A stretch of DNA of 64,000 nt from Sipunculus nudus (GCA_026874595.1 CM049308.1:53331624-53395623); one strand, 5' to 3'. Positions 10,943-23,808 are shown, counted from the first letter of the stretch. Program-made: numbers and translations. The notes: generated by a model from the sequence alone, not told the origin.

Positions 10943-11806
10943 AGTCTAATTGGTTAAGACATTAATGGAATTATTAAATATGGTTAGACTAGATGGGATA
11001 CTTAAATTAGACGGAAGATTATAGATAGGTCTATAATGGGATTCTTACGTGTTCCTGGGATAGTGTAAAGGCACAGGAGTAGCTTATAAGTTATATGGTG
11101 GATTCTGAATTGTACCAGAATTGCACAGATTTAATTATATACATCTGAGAGATGAAAGATATAAATAAATAAATAAAATAATAATAATTAAATGGATAGT
11201 GTTGACTATGAAGTTTACTTTAGCCATGGGTCATATTGGCTTGTAAAAGTGAGTAGTTGACTGCTTTCATGAACAAAATCCTTATTAATGGATTGGGCTG
11301 GTTCAATCTGGGAAGCTATAATGCACAATTAAGAGGCTTGCGTAAGATAGCTGTGAGTTGTGTGGAGATGTAGCTATTATGATTGTTCTGTAACTTTTCA
11401 TTATCTGGATAATTGGAGTGATTAGTATTCAAATGATTGTTGACAGTTTTCAATCATTTAATATAGGGAAATAGTTCCAGACGGAATTTCGTATGAATTT
11501 TTAACCTAACCTGAGACAAAAATAAAAATAAAATAAAATTATTAGTCAATAATAATTAGGGATGAGTAAACCCCCCTGTGCTTTGCTGGTATACGGAGTT
11601 AATATTGTCTCACAGTTATCAGTACAGACATCACTTGATAAACGATAAAAAGTTTGCCAGCATATGGATTACCAGTGACTGTGTATCCTGCTGTTCCTGA
11701 CAGGGAAACTGCATGGGCTGAAGACTGGTGAGAAGTTCTGTCAAGTAGTGCTGGATTTTGTGAAAACAGAAGAAATTGTCACTGATACCTGGACTTTACG
11801 TTACGA
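10943..11806 (+). other. Retrotransposon 5' leader, non-coding
   Basis: AT-rich sequence between the primer site and gag. No open frame of note. Confidence 0.5.
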
Positions 11807-12840
11807 GTGGTTGTCAACATGGCTGAACAAAGTGTGGAGACCAGAGGAAAAAATAAGCAGCTGCAGCAGACTGTGGACATTACTGATATATTTCCTGATT
11901 CTCATGAGCTAAGGGATCAGGAAATGCCAACTATGAACTTTTCTGATGACCGACGCAGTAACAAGAATCGTGGCCATCCTCCTGACCTAGATCGCGGAGA
12001 TGGTGCCCGTCCCAGAGGTGAACAGGATTACCACAGATATATGGCTCCGGTCAAGAAGTCTCCATATCCTTTCAACATTCCGACGTTTTGTGGGTCCGGA
12101 AGATGGGGAACCATCATTAAGCAGTTCGAGGCAATTGCTGGTATCTTTAAAAGGTGATGCTGCTGATTTCGCATCCGAACTGGAGCCAGCAGTCCTATCA
12201 GATTACAGGGCCCTGGTTCATGAATTGAGTTTGCGCTTCACCGTGCATACAACACGGGAGATTAGCCAAAATCTATTCTACACGAGAAAACTGAAAAAGC
12301 ATGAAACACCAAGGGAGTATGCTGCTGCCCTCAAGAGTCTGGTCCAGCGTGCTTATCCTCGTGGACGTTCTGCCGAAGTCAGAGACGACATGCTTTTAAA
12401 GCAATTCTTCGATGGCATTGATGACCAGGATGCTTGCTATCAGGTCCGATACCTGCAAAGACCCCGGTGTATCGACGAGGCTGTAGACAAGTTACAGGAA
12501 TACTATAACTACAAACAACTTGAGCAGGATAACCGCCATAAGGGGACAGTCCAGACTGTGACTAACGCAGTGTCCCCGCAAAGGAACCCATTCAAGAAAG
12601 AGACTGTTTCACAAAGTATAAACCCAGACGTACAGCAGTTGTGTGATACAGTTAAAACCTTAACCACTGAACGTCTAAACTGTTACAAGGACAGACTGCT
12701 GCAAGTCAAGGTTTATTTCACCCTCCGCAGTCAAAGAAGGTGAAATGCTTCAAATGTGGAGAGATGGGACATTTTGCCAGAGACTGTCCACATAAATTTA
12801 GTACTCAGCCAAATGGAGCTATCAACCGGAAGGAAAACTA
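11807..12840 (+). pseudogene. gag of the Ty3/gypsy element, two frameshifts
   Basis: The start ATG may be that at 11819 (MAEQSVETRG). The frame breaks near 12110-12150, where the capsid-like part continues in another frame (GDAADFASELEP to about 12743). It then returns to the first frame for a CCHC knuckle CFKCGEMGHFARDC at 12746-12787, ending at a TAA near 12840. Gag would package the RNA. The broken order shows decay. Confidence 0.8.
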
Positions 12841-12909
12841 ACTGGGGTTGACCCTGACGCCCAAGGGCCAACCCTGAATACTACACAGGGACATGTAAAT
12901 GATAAACGT

Positions 12910-13710
12910 TATACTGAACATCTGGATAACACAAGCCTGTATATAGATGCTTCTATATATGGAGTGAATGGACCATTTTTGCTGGACACAGCTGCCAGTA
13001 GGACTATCATATCAAAGAGATGTTATGAACAGATATCAAAGTCAATAACAGAACAATTATCAAGTACTTTAGATTCACCAGCTCAGCTGCAACTAGCAGA
13101 TGGCACCCCGTTGAAATCGTGGGGTCGATATACTTTGCCAATTAAGATTAATAGTGTTACCAGCTGGCATCCTGTTATTGTAGCTGATGTGCTAGATTTT
13201 GGAATACTCGGTTTAGATTTTCTCAGAAACAACCAATGCCAGATTGATATGGACTCACAGCAGATGTACCTGAAAGATATCAAGGTACCTTTCTATTATG
13301 AACAATTTAAGCCAGGACTAAGAGAAATTCAGTTGACCCAAGGCTGTGTTATTCCAGCCAGAACTGAAACTGTGCTACCAGCTATGGTCAATCTTAGAAA
13401 CATGGACAATTGTTTGATACAGCCAAACCAATTAGTTGAAGAACGGTATAATATAAAGGTAGCAAGCGTTTTAGTGAATATTTCTGATGGACAGTTACCT
13501 GTACTGCTATTAAATCCTACAAACAGTTATATACATTGACACAAGTTTACCAAACTTGGAATTGTTGAACCAGTTTGGGTACCAGAGACATGTTTACCAT
13601 TAGGGAATTCACTGATTAGGAAAAATTGCCTAGAGGCAGAATCAGAATCCATATCAATATCACGGCCGGATGATGATGCGGATCGGGTTAAACTACTACC
13701 AGAATCAGTG
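12910..13710 (+). pseudogene. Aspartic protease region of pol
   Basis: Open from about 12964 with LLDTAASRTIISKR, the retropepsin active site (DTA in place of the usual DTG/DSG), followed by ILGLDFL typical of the second half of the fold. A TGA at 13537-13539 interrupts it, and the same frame continues into RT. The protease would cleave Gag-Pol. Confidence 0.8.
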
Positions 13711-14706
13711 AAGGACCGTGTCATTCAAGCTTCAGATTTGTTATCAAATGAAGAGTATGAGCGCCTGATATCCCTGTTACAGGAGTACCAAGATGTATTT
13801 GCCAGAGATGATACAGACCTCGGACAGACTAACATTGTTGAGCATTCAATCGATAATGGTGACCATGCGCCGATAAAGCAACGACCGAGAAGGACTCCAT
13901 TAGCCTTTAAAGGAGAAGAATGGACTGAAATACAGAAAATGCTGAAAAATGGGGCGATTAAAGAATCATCGTCACCTTGGTCCTCGCCAGTTGTACTAGT
14001 GCGGAAAAAAAACGGCTCCACACGTTTTTGTGTTGATTATAGGAAACTAAACGAAGTTACCAAAAAGGACTCTTATCCATTACCAAGGATGGATGACTGC
14101 TTCGATTCCTTGTCAGGGTCTAAGTACTGTTCTACCATTGACTTAGCCAGCGGTTACTGGCAAATTAAAGTAAAGATGAAAGACCAGCCTAAAACTGCAT
14201 TCGCTACAAAATCTTGACTATATGAATTCACAGTTATGCCATTCGGGTTAGCCAACGCGCCAAGCACATTTGAACGATGTATGGAGACAATCTTACGAAA
14301 TTTGCAAAGGCAAACTTGTCTGATCTATTTAGATGATATTATTGTGTTCAGCAGAGACTTTGATGAACATATCATCAGGCTGAGGGAAATCTTTACAAGG
14401 ATCAAAGCTGCTGGCCTGAAATTGAAGCCATCCAAGTGTCAATTTCTGCAAAAAGAAGTAAAATTCTTAGGACACATAGTGTCTGAAACTGGTATAGAGA
14501 CTAATCCAGATAAAATACAGGCAGTGAAAAACTGGACTATCCCTAAAACTGTAACACAGTTACGCTCTTTCCTAGGATTCTGCTCATATTATAGACGTTT
14601 CATTAAGGGATTCTCTGATATAGCTACCCCACTGAACAGACTGATCAGTAAGAATATACCATTTGTATGGAGAGCAGAGTTTCAGCAGGCCTTTGACTGT
14701 CTATAA
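13708..14706 (+). pseudogene. Reverse transcriptase region of pol
   Basis: Ty3/gypsy RT blocks appear in order: SSPWSSPVVLVRKKNG, CVDYRKLNEVTKKDSYPLP, STIDLASGYWQI, MPFGLANAPSTFERCM and the catalytic YLDDIIVFS. A TGA at 14215-14217 falls just before the YEF..MPFGL block, where a Gly codon is usual. A frameshift near 14702 separates RT from RNase H. All catalytic aspartates remain. Confidence 0.9.
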
Positions 14707-15106
14707 AGAAAGTCTGATTACTGCGCCTGTTATGTCATACCCTACAGCTGGAGACACATATATATTGGACACTGATGCATCAGATTATGCTGTTGGTGCT
14801 GTTTTATCACAAATCCAGAATGGTGAGGAAAAGGTCATAGCCTATGCGAGTCGTTCTCTTAACAAGGCAGAGCGCAACTATTGTGTAACACGGAAAGAAT
14901 GACTTGCAATAGTGAACTTTATCCAACATTTTCGGAACTATTTATTGGGCCGTAAATTTCTGGTACGCTCTGATCACCAGCCTCTTAAGTGGTTGTTTAA
15001 TTTGAGGGAGCCTAGTGGACAAGTTGCCAGATGGTTAGAACAACTACAAGCATATGACTTTTCAATTGACTACAGACCAGGCAAGAAACACTGAAATCCT
15101 GATGGG
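14663..15106 (+). pseudogene. RNase H region of pol
   Basis: Contains ILDTDASDYAVGAVLS (first acidic residue), VIAYASRSLNKAERNY and VRSDHQPLKWL. In-frame TGA codons lie at 14900-14902 and 15092-15094. The reading frame differs from RT by one base. Confidence 0.85.
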
Positions 15107-16647
15107 ATGTCCAGGAAGCAATGTGATCCCAAGAACTGTACATGTAATTCAGACACTGACTACTATTTACCATGTGGACCTTGTCCAAAGTGTGACAGAA
15201 ACACAGAAACCATGAACTTTAAATTAGCTAGGGTAACAACTCGTACTGATGTGCAAGCAGCGACTCACGACAGAAATTCAGACACTGCCTGGATACCGCA
15301 ATTTTCTAATCAAGACATCAGAAAAATGCAGGAAAATGATCCTGATATTCATCCTGTGTTGCTGTGGAAAATGGACTCTGCTGAGAGACCAGCTGAAAAT
15401 CAAGTCGTCTTCCGCAATCAAGTCGCACGTAACCTGTGGCTCAACTGGAATTTGTTGGAAGTGCAGGATGGGGTCCTGTGGATTAAAAGAACAGACAGCG
15501 GTGATCAAAGGGGAAAATGCATCGTTGTTCCGATAGAAATGCAAGCAGATATTTTAGAATTAGGTCACAATTCATTGCAAGCAGGTCACATGGGATATAA
15601 GAAAACCTTAGCTAGAATATCTAGGACATTTTATTGGTAAAAAATGAGAGAGACTACCCATAACTGGATCAAATCCTGCAATATATGTGCTGCAAACAGT
15701 AAATCGCCTAAACATCGGAAGGCACCAAAAGGGAATGTGAATGTGGGAGCTACATTGGATCGCATTAGTACTGATGTAATGGGACCATTTTCCCTTACAC
15801 CCAGGGGTAATAAGTATATATTAGTGGTACAAGACTATTTCACCAAGTGGGTAGAAGTATTTCCTATTCCTGATCAGACTGTAGAAACTTGTGCGGACAA
15901 GATTGTCAATGAATTCTTTTCAAGGTTTGGGATACCTTTACATTTACACTCTGATCAAGGTAGAAACTACGAGGATGAACTATTTCAAGAATTGTGTCAA
16001 ATGTTGCACATAAAGAAAACTCGGACAACACCCCGACATCCAGCAGGGAATGGCATGGCAGAGAGATTTAACAGAACACTGCTTAAATGATTAAGTCTTA
16101 CTTGAAAAATCAACAGAATAATTGGGACTTGCATTTACCGTGGTAAGCTAGTGTTTACAGGTCAGCAGTGCACGAGAGCACCGGTTATACTACGAACATG
16201 CTGATGTTAGGCAGAGAAGTCCGCATGCCAGCAGAGCTCATTTATGGAAGCCCCTCCAGATATGAAGTCAAGTCGTATGGAGATTTTGTGCAAAATCTAC
16301 AGAACACTATTGCTCAAGCCCATCAGTTAGCACGTGAAAAATTGAATGGTAGAATCGAAAAGCAGGATGAAAATTACAATACTAGATTAGGTTTTAAAGT
16401 GTATCAGCCTTGGACATTAGTATGGCTATTAAATGAGATGAAACTGGTAGGAAAATGTCCAAAACTGCAAAACAACTGGGTAGGGCTATATATTGTTGTG
16501 CAGACACTGAGTGACCTGGTCTACTGTGTACAGACTACAAAGGCAGGCACCATTAAGGTAGTGCATTATGATAAGCTTAAGCTATTTGAAGGGAAGACAA
16601 TTCCAGTCTGGCTGAGAAAGAAACAAAAAGAACTATCTTGTAACTGA
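15107..16647 (+). pseudogene. Integrase region of pol
   Basis: It has an HHCC zinc module (H..GHMGYKKT ... CNICA), a DDE core with D in STDVMGPF, D in HSDQGRN and E in GMAERFNRT, and a GPY/F-type C-terminus (NNWVGLYIVV). Stops at 15638-15640 and 16143-16145 and a one-base frameshift near 16085 break it. There is no chromodomain after the GPY/F-like module. Confidence 0.85.
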
Positions 16648-16674
16648 TACATAATTAAGAATTTGTTTTATTTT

Positions 16675-16676
16675 AG
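16675..16676 (+). promoter_or_regulatory. Possible splice acceptor before ORF3
   Basis: A pyrimidine/A-rich run ends TTTTATTTTAG four bases before the ORF3 ATG at 16681. A spliced subgenomic RNA could deliver ORF3. This is inference from position only. Confidence 0.35.
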
Positions 16677-16680
16677 CATC

Positions 16681-18003
16681 ATGCCGGGATACAAGTGCGC
16701 TAAGTGTGGGAAAGAGGGTTCTAGAACCACGATTAAGAAACATGTTTACCGGCATGTGGCGTATGATCAGTGGCCATATACCTGCCCGATCCAGACCTGT
16801 GAATGGTATGGTCGGTTTCCTTCTGCTTACCGGCAACACAAACAGTCGAAAGACCATCAGAGGCAGGCCGCAGCTTTAGGTATCACAAATGACAGTGATC
16901 ATCCGAAACCAAACCCGGCAGCCTTCATGACAGAGGCCGAAATGATAATTAAACTTACGGATACCACTGATTGCCAGGAAGCCACTAATATTCCAGTCAT
17001 ACCACTACCCACCAAGATCGTTGAACATGGCCACCAGGATGATTCAGCTAGTGTCACTGTCCCACCACCAGCCAAGAAACGAAAGACTAGTGATGAGGCT
17101 ATGCCCCAAACTGTTATTGAATCACCCAGCAAACAAACCCTGGAACCGCTTACTCCGAGCAGATTTCGTCAAATATGCAAAGAGGTGACTCACTTCAGCT
17201 TTTCTCCAGTTACACCAGTTAGTTTCGCCGATGAGAGTGTACTTACACCACTGCTGGATGAATGTTCCTCCTTAGATAAGGCTATCACAACTTCAACTAC
17301 CAGTTCAACAATGCCCATTCAACCTACTACCACCAGTGCCAGCTTCATCCAGCCATCAACTGTAACATCTACCAGTTCTGCCTCATATCCTATACCATGT
17401 ACAAGCACAGCTCCATTCTTCACATCTACCACTTCTGCTTCATGTCCAATACCAATTACCAATTCAGCTCCATTCTTCACCACCGCTGATGCCTCAACCT
17501 CATACAAGCCACGCACGTTCACTGGCCGTCTAACGTTCGAGTAACTAAGAGATTGTCTTAGGAACAACAAACCTTGCGATGTGCCACCCCCTAATCTAAC
17601 TCATCTAACGGCAACTTTGAGGGAAGAAGTTCACACCACCAGAAAAGACCTAACACACCATTTCTCAAAACTGTCAGATGTGGTAAAAATAAATGGTAGA
17701 GAGCAAAACAGACAGCTGTATGAGTGTGCGAAGAATCACAATGCAATGTCAAATAACATTCAGCAGCTTGTTCATATTTCTAATGATTCTTACAATCCAT
17801 CCTACAGTAGGTCTGCAGTGCGACTGCAACTTGCAGGTTTACTTGATAACCTTTTCCTAACTCTGGCACCACTGCATAACCACCAGGACCACTCAAATAA
17901 TTACTCAGCCTCATGTTCCAAATGTCAGCAAACAGAGGAGCTGTTGAACAAAGCTATCTCCGTAAGTGATCCAGGTTTGTTGTATGTAACTACCAGATAC
18001 TGA
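16681..18003 (+). pseudogene. ORF3: zinc-finger accessory protein of the retrotransposon
   Basis: About 440 codons in one frame with a single TAA at 17542-17544. Residues 1-60 hold two C2H2-like fingers. The first starts YKCAKCGKEG (C-x2-C-x11-H-x3-H). The second starts at CPIQTCEWYG (C-x4-C-x12-H-x5-H). PPAKKRKTSD near residue 140 is a likely nuclear localisation signal. A long Ser/Thr/Pro-rich stretch follows. After the stop comes a region with RKDLTHHFSKLSDVV and a CSKCQQTEEL pair. It sits where env is found in other elements but has no signal peptide or transmembrane segment. Function unknown; DNA or RNA binding is inferred. Confidence 0.7.
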
Positions 18004-18641
18004 CTTTTCTCATCTTGGAATGTCTATACTGCTGATCAACCAGTGCGTGATCAACTACTTTACCAGAGACAGCACCCGTCGTGGCCATGAGCAGCTTCCC
18101 TGGACTTTATACATACATTTTCATTTTAATGGACTCGGTGCAACCGCTTTCATCTGCCTGGAATAATTGTAGGTGCAGTACTTTTACTTCCTTTATTTCC
18201 ACAGAGGTCAATACAGAGACTGCTTGTTACCTTGTATTGTTGCCACAAATGGATGCCATTTGAATACTGAAATAATGAAATTAATCTTACTAATATATAA
18301 ATGTAGCACAGGGTCCATGTACAACTACAAGGCATATAGGTCCATAAAAAAAGTTCTGTTTTAACCATGGAAATGCTAAGTACAATAAGAATTAAGGAAT
18401 AGGATGCAATAGAATAATGATACCCCTGCCATTATGTAGCAGACATGCTATATTAAGTAACACAGCTGGTATTATACATAATAGAAAGCCATGGTTCTTG
18501 AGAAGAATTATTAACACCAGTATTTGGACTGAGTATTCTTCATGTGAAAGAAAAATGTTCTCCGGGAGTTTAAAGTTAATATATTACATGACAACATTTT
18601 TTTATAATGAATGTGAACCATTACATATCTTAACAGAAAAA
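18004..18641 (+). other. Internal 3' non-coding region of the retrotransposon
   Basis: AT-rich, no credible protein. The purine run AGAAAAAG immediately before the 3' LTR is the only polypurine-tract candidate and it is weak. Confidence 0.4.
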
Positions 18642-21245
18642 GTCATTAGGAATGGAAATTTCAGTAGTGCCATATATTTCTGTTTAAGATAGCTTGATAC
18701 CTCTTAGTGTTAATGTGGGATGGGGGTATTTTTGCAGTGTCAACTTTTAATATTGATATTGACTGATGGTATTAGAATTTGACAGGAACAATTAATATTT
18801 CTGATATACAGGGTGAATCCACAGATGTAAACAGTAAAGGCTGGGATAGAGGACCCTGGTTTCAGTAATATTACTTTTAGTGGCATTGATATCGGTTCCT
18901 GTTGAGAATTATGTCTGTTTTAATATCTGTTGATATTCAGGCATGGTTAGGGAGTCACTTTACTTAATATTTGTAGCACTCGGTATTTTGGATGACTGGT
19001 ATTTTGTTATTATTATTCCCTGGCACAGCTGTCAGTGAAAAATAATTGGTACCCTTTGTCCATATACCGTCGACTTGTTAGGGTGTCACCGTTCTAATAT
19101 TGTAGTATTGTGTAAGGTATGTGTATTTGGATAAATACATGCAGTAGTAGTGATTGGTATTTGAAGGGTATACATCCAATTACATATATTTTATTGTTAA
19201 ATCGGGCGTCCAGAGCTGTCACAGCTGATGGCCGTGATGCGGGACGTGTGAGTTAACGAGAGAGACTTAGGGTTTCAGCTGCTTGTACAGTCGATGAAAA
19301 GTCGCTTATTGTATAAATCTTACCTTTTCTATGGTCAAGGTAACCATAATATGATGGTTAAATGACAGGAGTTACGTAAATTCCGGTATCATAGCAGAAA
19401 TGTCCAAGTTTTGCTTAGTGAGATTCATAGTGGGCGCCATTTTATTCAGCGAGAAGCCGCGTGCGTGACCTAATTAAAACGAGGCTACCCGAGAGCCCGG
19501 ATGTAAAAAATACTATAAAAGGCTGCTGACTGTTCCGATTGGCCGAGACTCTGATCCGCCCCAGCTGACAGGTCAGGGTTTGCGCTAAATTATTCAGCGA
19601 TCCCTCCCCAGCGTGGTATCCTACTTGACGGGGGAACAGCTATCCACTTCACAGAGTGGATATATGCTCTCCTGTGGCGGAACGCTTCTGGGGATGGAGT
19701 TCCTAAAATTCTAGATATCTCCATTGTCATAAATTTTATAGAGTATCCATAATATGGATGAAATTCCACTTAATCTAATGACGTCACGTCACATTGTTTA
19801 TAAACAGTCTATCCACGTGTCCTCTGTTTGAGGACTGACCAATCAGAGGGAATCTCGGGGAATGCCCGCCCTGTTCTGAAAATGGACGCTGTTCTGAAAC
19901 GGAACCCTTGCCCTGTTCCGTAAATGGATAGTTGTTCCGATATGGGATACCGTTCCATAAATTAATACTTAGCTGATTTTATGCTGTTTACTTGCAACAT
20001 TTGGACAAATCTGGAAAATATCTCACACGGTTGCGTGATCTATTAAGCCCACATTACATTAATTGTTACCGCTGATTATTATTCGTATGAATGCCGGGGT
20101 CTTTAATAGTATGGCTCCCTACTCGGAATTTGACTGGGTTTTCCTTACCCGTTTCATCTTCAGTAAGGAAGATAGAGTTTGAAATTCTAGATATGGATCA
20201 ATGATCCATAATGCCTCCGCATGAGGTGGTTTATTACGTAATGTTAAAGATTTGGGCTCGCCTTTTCGGATGTTTACTGGGCGCTTAATAAAGGGATTTC
20301 TGTCAGACAGCGCTGACATATAGCTCGGTTTGTTTACATTGGTCAGTGTACATGGCGAAGTGTTCCATTCAAGTTTATTTTGTTCAACGAATGGCGTCGC
20401 CACTGGCTAATATGTGGGTGTGTTTGGTACATGCCCTAACTGCTCTAAATGGTTATTCAATAGGAGGATCAATGGAGATATCCTGAAAGATAAAATGTAT
20501 ACTAGATATAAGACTGATAACTTAAATACTTAAATATTTTGTGTATTTTCCTTTCCTATTAACAGACATAACTAGACAATATGACACATTGTGATTAAAC
20601 TTAGTAATGAACAATAACTGTTATAAATAAACTGTAAATGTGTTTGTTAAATAACACCATCATTGTAAATATTCTCAGCCATACCTGGGATGGGACATTT
20701 ATTCCTGTCTAGGGTTGATTAGGATCACTCAGGTTGGTCAACAATATTATAATACAGACAAGCTCCAATAGCATTAGATAGGATTTTAGATAAATGATAT
20801 GGGTACTGTTAAAGGGTAATTAAATAGGACAGGGGTTAGACTGTATAGTGTTATTAGCATTTATCTCATATTTGATGCGGTCATCATCATACTTGTTACA
20901 AAGTTCTATATAAAATGTTTGAACTTTATTATTGTCTTGCGCATTAAAGAATGCTTGAGAATTAATGAATTATTTAATAATGGTAATTAATGGGAATAAT
21001 TGAGTGTGTGACATGTGTGGATGTCCACGGACAGTTCCCTAGCTTTTCAATTTTTTTCAATTATAAAATATTTTTGTTTACGGGAATAACACCCCAGCCG
21101 GAGGAAGCGGGCAGGACCGTTCAGCAGTTTCCCTCCGCCACCCTCCTACCCTTGGCCTCCCCTCCCTCCGGTCTTATTCCCCCCCCCCCCCCCCCCCTGT
21201 TCGCCCGCCCCTGACCGGACCCGCAGAGGAAACGGCGGGCGTAAC
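18642..21245 (+). repeat. 3' LTR, about 2.6 kb
   Basis: Copy of 8472-10921 with scattered substitutions. It has an extra 125 bp (about 18952-19076), an extra ~11 bp near 20731, and a long poly-C run at about 21179-21196. It ends GGCGGGCGTAAC(A) directly before AATAC. TATA, CRE and AATAAA sites are kept. Confidence 0.9.
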
Positions 21246-21295
21246 AATACATTTTCCACGCGGACCTTAATTAATTAATGGTGGTTACGTTACAG

Positions 21296-21443
21296 AAGAA
21301 CAGCGGGATTTACAGACAGGGTTATCAGTTACACCTTCAGGGAGGCGTACCAGGCAGTGACGTCACTGACAAAAATGAATATTGTCCATCTAGATGTCAA
21401 ACCTGACAACTTCCTGATCACCTATCAGGGGGACATCAAATTG
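21296..21443 (+). CDS. Kinase exon 5: αD-αE and catalytic loop
   Basis: Acceptor GTTACAG|AAGAAC in phase 2, donor AAATTG|GTAAGT. It encodes FREAYQAVTSLTKMNIVHL followed by DVKPDNFLI. The catalytic Asp, Lys and Asn are intact. The exon begins 50 bp after the retrotransposon end. Confidence 0.85.
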
Positions 21444-21805
21444 GTAAGTATATATATAATATATATGTCAATTTCTTGTCGTCATGATTATAATCACCAG
21501 CTTAAAATAATGCATTATTATCATACATCTCTAATCGTAAACTCATCATAATATTACATATGTACATTAAACGATACTTTAAACAAAAATTACTTTAATT
21601 ATTGAGGTAATGTTTGTTATGTTCTCTCTCTCATCGTCAAACAGTGGTCATTATGTTTGTCAGGAATGTTTGTCTATATATTTCTACTTTTATTATAGAT
21701 ACTTTTTCAGTATAAATGAGTTACTCTGCGTTTTCTACAACGTCGGGCTGCCTGTGTTAAACCATTCCTCCTAACTTACATATATACGTTCCTTTCCTTT
21801 TTCAG

Positions 21806-21981
21806 TGTGATTTCGGGGTCAGTCAAAAACTCCAGCCCGATGGTGGCTGAGTACAGCTGACTGGTCGCTCTCCCGGCACGGATGGATATAAGGCCCCGGA
21901 GGTCATACCGGGCTCAGATGTCGGGACAGAGGCTGATATATTCAGCCTTGCTGTCACCGTGTATGAACTTTACACCTCAAG
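21806..21981 (+). CDS. Kinase exon 6: DFG to F-helix, with a TGA
   Basis: Acceptor TTTTTCAG|TGTGAT, donor CTCAAG|GTAAGT. It reads CDFGVSQKLQPDGG, a TGA at 21848-21850, then GTDGYKAPEV, the APE motif, and ADIFSLAVTVYELYTS. The TGA follows GGC and is consistent with a CGA to TGA change at a CpG in the activation segment. Confidence 0.85.
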
Positions 21982-22125
21982 GTAAGTTATTTTTTTTTTC
22001 ATTCAATGTTTATACAAGTCATGCATTCAGATAAGGTCGTGCAGAATTTTATTTATCTTCGGTATTTATTAATATAGCGACTCGTGAAGAATAAATATAT
22101 GTACATGTATATATATATATAAATA

Positions 22126-22159
<34 letters not shown>

Positions 22160-22351
22160 GAAGTTTCGTAATTATAAAGCTAATTATTTCCCATCGTAGA
22201 AGATATATTATATGAGGAGAAAACAATAAAATTCTGATTTCAGAAGTACATTAATAAATATGAATATAATAAAACTAAAACAGATCTTTCTTATCCTTAA
22301 AGTATCTGATAAGATCTGTGTTGAAGTAAAAATGTTGTTTTTATCTTACAG

Positions 22352-22454
22352 GTTGCCATGGAGGAAGCCAAATGACATCTGTGTCCTAGAATGTCTAGAG
22401 GCTACCGGCATAAGTTACCCGGATCACGTGACTAAGGCCGCAAGGGGTATCCTC
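22352..22454 (+). CDS. Kinase exon 7, 5' part, cut by a transposon
   Basis: Acceptor TCTTACAG|GTTGCC in phase 2. It reads SRLPWRKPNDICVLECLEA and AARGIL. It is cut after GGTATCCTC (22446-22454). The same nine bases precede the continuation NQMLT at 25843-25865, where a donor GTGAGT follows. Confidence 0.85.
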
Positions 22455-23057
22455 AGAGAGCTTAGATGACGAGAGGGTTCACTCCGCATGCGCCATATTG
22501 AATTTTGAGACACTAGCGCCGCCACGCGGTTGGGGGGGTTAGGACAAAAAACGTCATGACAACATACGCCATGCGGACCTCGCTTCAGGTGTTGTGTGTC
22601 AGCTTTTCACAGAACACAGCGATTCCTTACGTTTCAGCGTGCTACCACATAAATAGAACGGTTATATTAAAACTATTAGATACAAATTATCAATACGTTT
22701 TCCTGTTTATGCTTTATGTGGCTTGATCCCGGTCTCACTGAGGTGACGTTGCCATAGATGGTGTGTATACAGTATAGCCCTTAACTTATATTAAGGCTAT
22801 TTTGCTTATACTTTTTATAGGCTTGAACAAGACATATGATTTTATCATGCTTGATAATTGATTCATGGAAAATTATACTTTATATAATTATTGGTTTCAG
22901 AGATTTAGAATGTATTTTGAAGGATTGGTAAAACTATACAGATTTGTTTAGACAAAAAATGCTTAATCCTTGGATTTTGGAGCAAGCTAATTCAGCCATT
23001 ATGCGTATAGCGTAGTCCTAGGCCTATACCGTACTCAGTCATAGACTATATATATGG

Positions 23058-23118
23058 TTGATACTGGTAATAATAATAATAATAATATTATTAATAATAA
23101 TTATAATAATAATAACAA
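23058..23118. repeat. (AAT)n-type repeat inside the transposon
   Basis: Imperfect AAT/ATT run. (TA)n at about 23752-23802 and a poly-G at about 23825 are also inside this element. Confidence 0.7.
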
Positions 23119-23753
23119 TAATAATCTATATTTTATTATGAACAGTAATAGATAATTATAATTATTATTATTGTGTATGAAATTAACTATTAGGAAATGT
23201 TTAAAGCCAATTAAAATAAAAGTTATAAAAATAAATTCTATGGGTATAAGCAATTATATACAATTAATAATATGATCCATAAAGATAAACATATTTATAG
23301 ACATATATCATTATTTAAATATTTATATAATTTATAGATTTAAAGTACTGCATATATACAATGATAAATTTATTATATTTTATAATATTACTGATATGTT
23401 TATTTATAATATCTAAGAAATATATTTATATGATATTGAATGTTTATTATCATATATATATATGTATTTTTTTTTAAATATATATATATATTGGTGTGTA
23501 TTATGCAAATGCATTTAAGTGGAATATAATACATGTATTATCTTTTAGATATCCATATTTAATAAACCATAATATATGCATTTAAAACATGTATATTTAA
23601 AATATATATATTATACAATACAATTGTAATATATATATTGTAGTATATTTATATTTATATTTTTCATATAATAAATGCATAGTGTATATTTATGCACAAA
23701 CTGAAGAGTGAAAGAGTGAAAGTTAACCTGAGAGAAGGGCGTCAACATGTGAT

Positions 23754-23808
<55 letters not shown>

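Larger units (their letters stand above)
8449..21245 (+). mobile_element. Ty3/gypsy LTR retrotransposon in kinase intron 4, inactive
   Basis: Two direct LTRs (8472-10921 and 18642-21245) flank a tRNA-Leu-type primer site, gag, protease, RT, RNase H, integrase and a third ORF. AATAC occurs at 8444-8448, just before a TG, and again at 21246-21250 right after the 3' LTR, so it may be the target duplication. In that case the first 23 bp of the 5' LTR have no counterpart in the 3' LTR. Coding regions carry many stops and frameshifts, so this copy cannot make intact proteins. The 3' edge lies 50 bp upstream of the kinase exon 5 acceptor. Confidence 0.9.

Noticed and set aside
13537-17544. Recoding of TGA/TAA stops in the retrotransposon and kinase
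   Set aside because: The stops are mixed (TGA, TAA) and accompanied by frameshifts; the pogo gene shows a TAG where Gln is expected. Ordinary decay explains all of them.
16681-18003. Retroviral env in the Ty3/gypsy element
   Set aside because: No signal peptide, membrane segment or cleavage site. The N-terminus has zinc-finger motifs and a basic nuclear-type signal instead.
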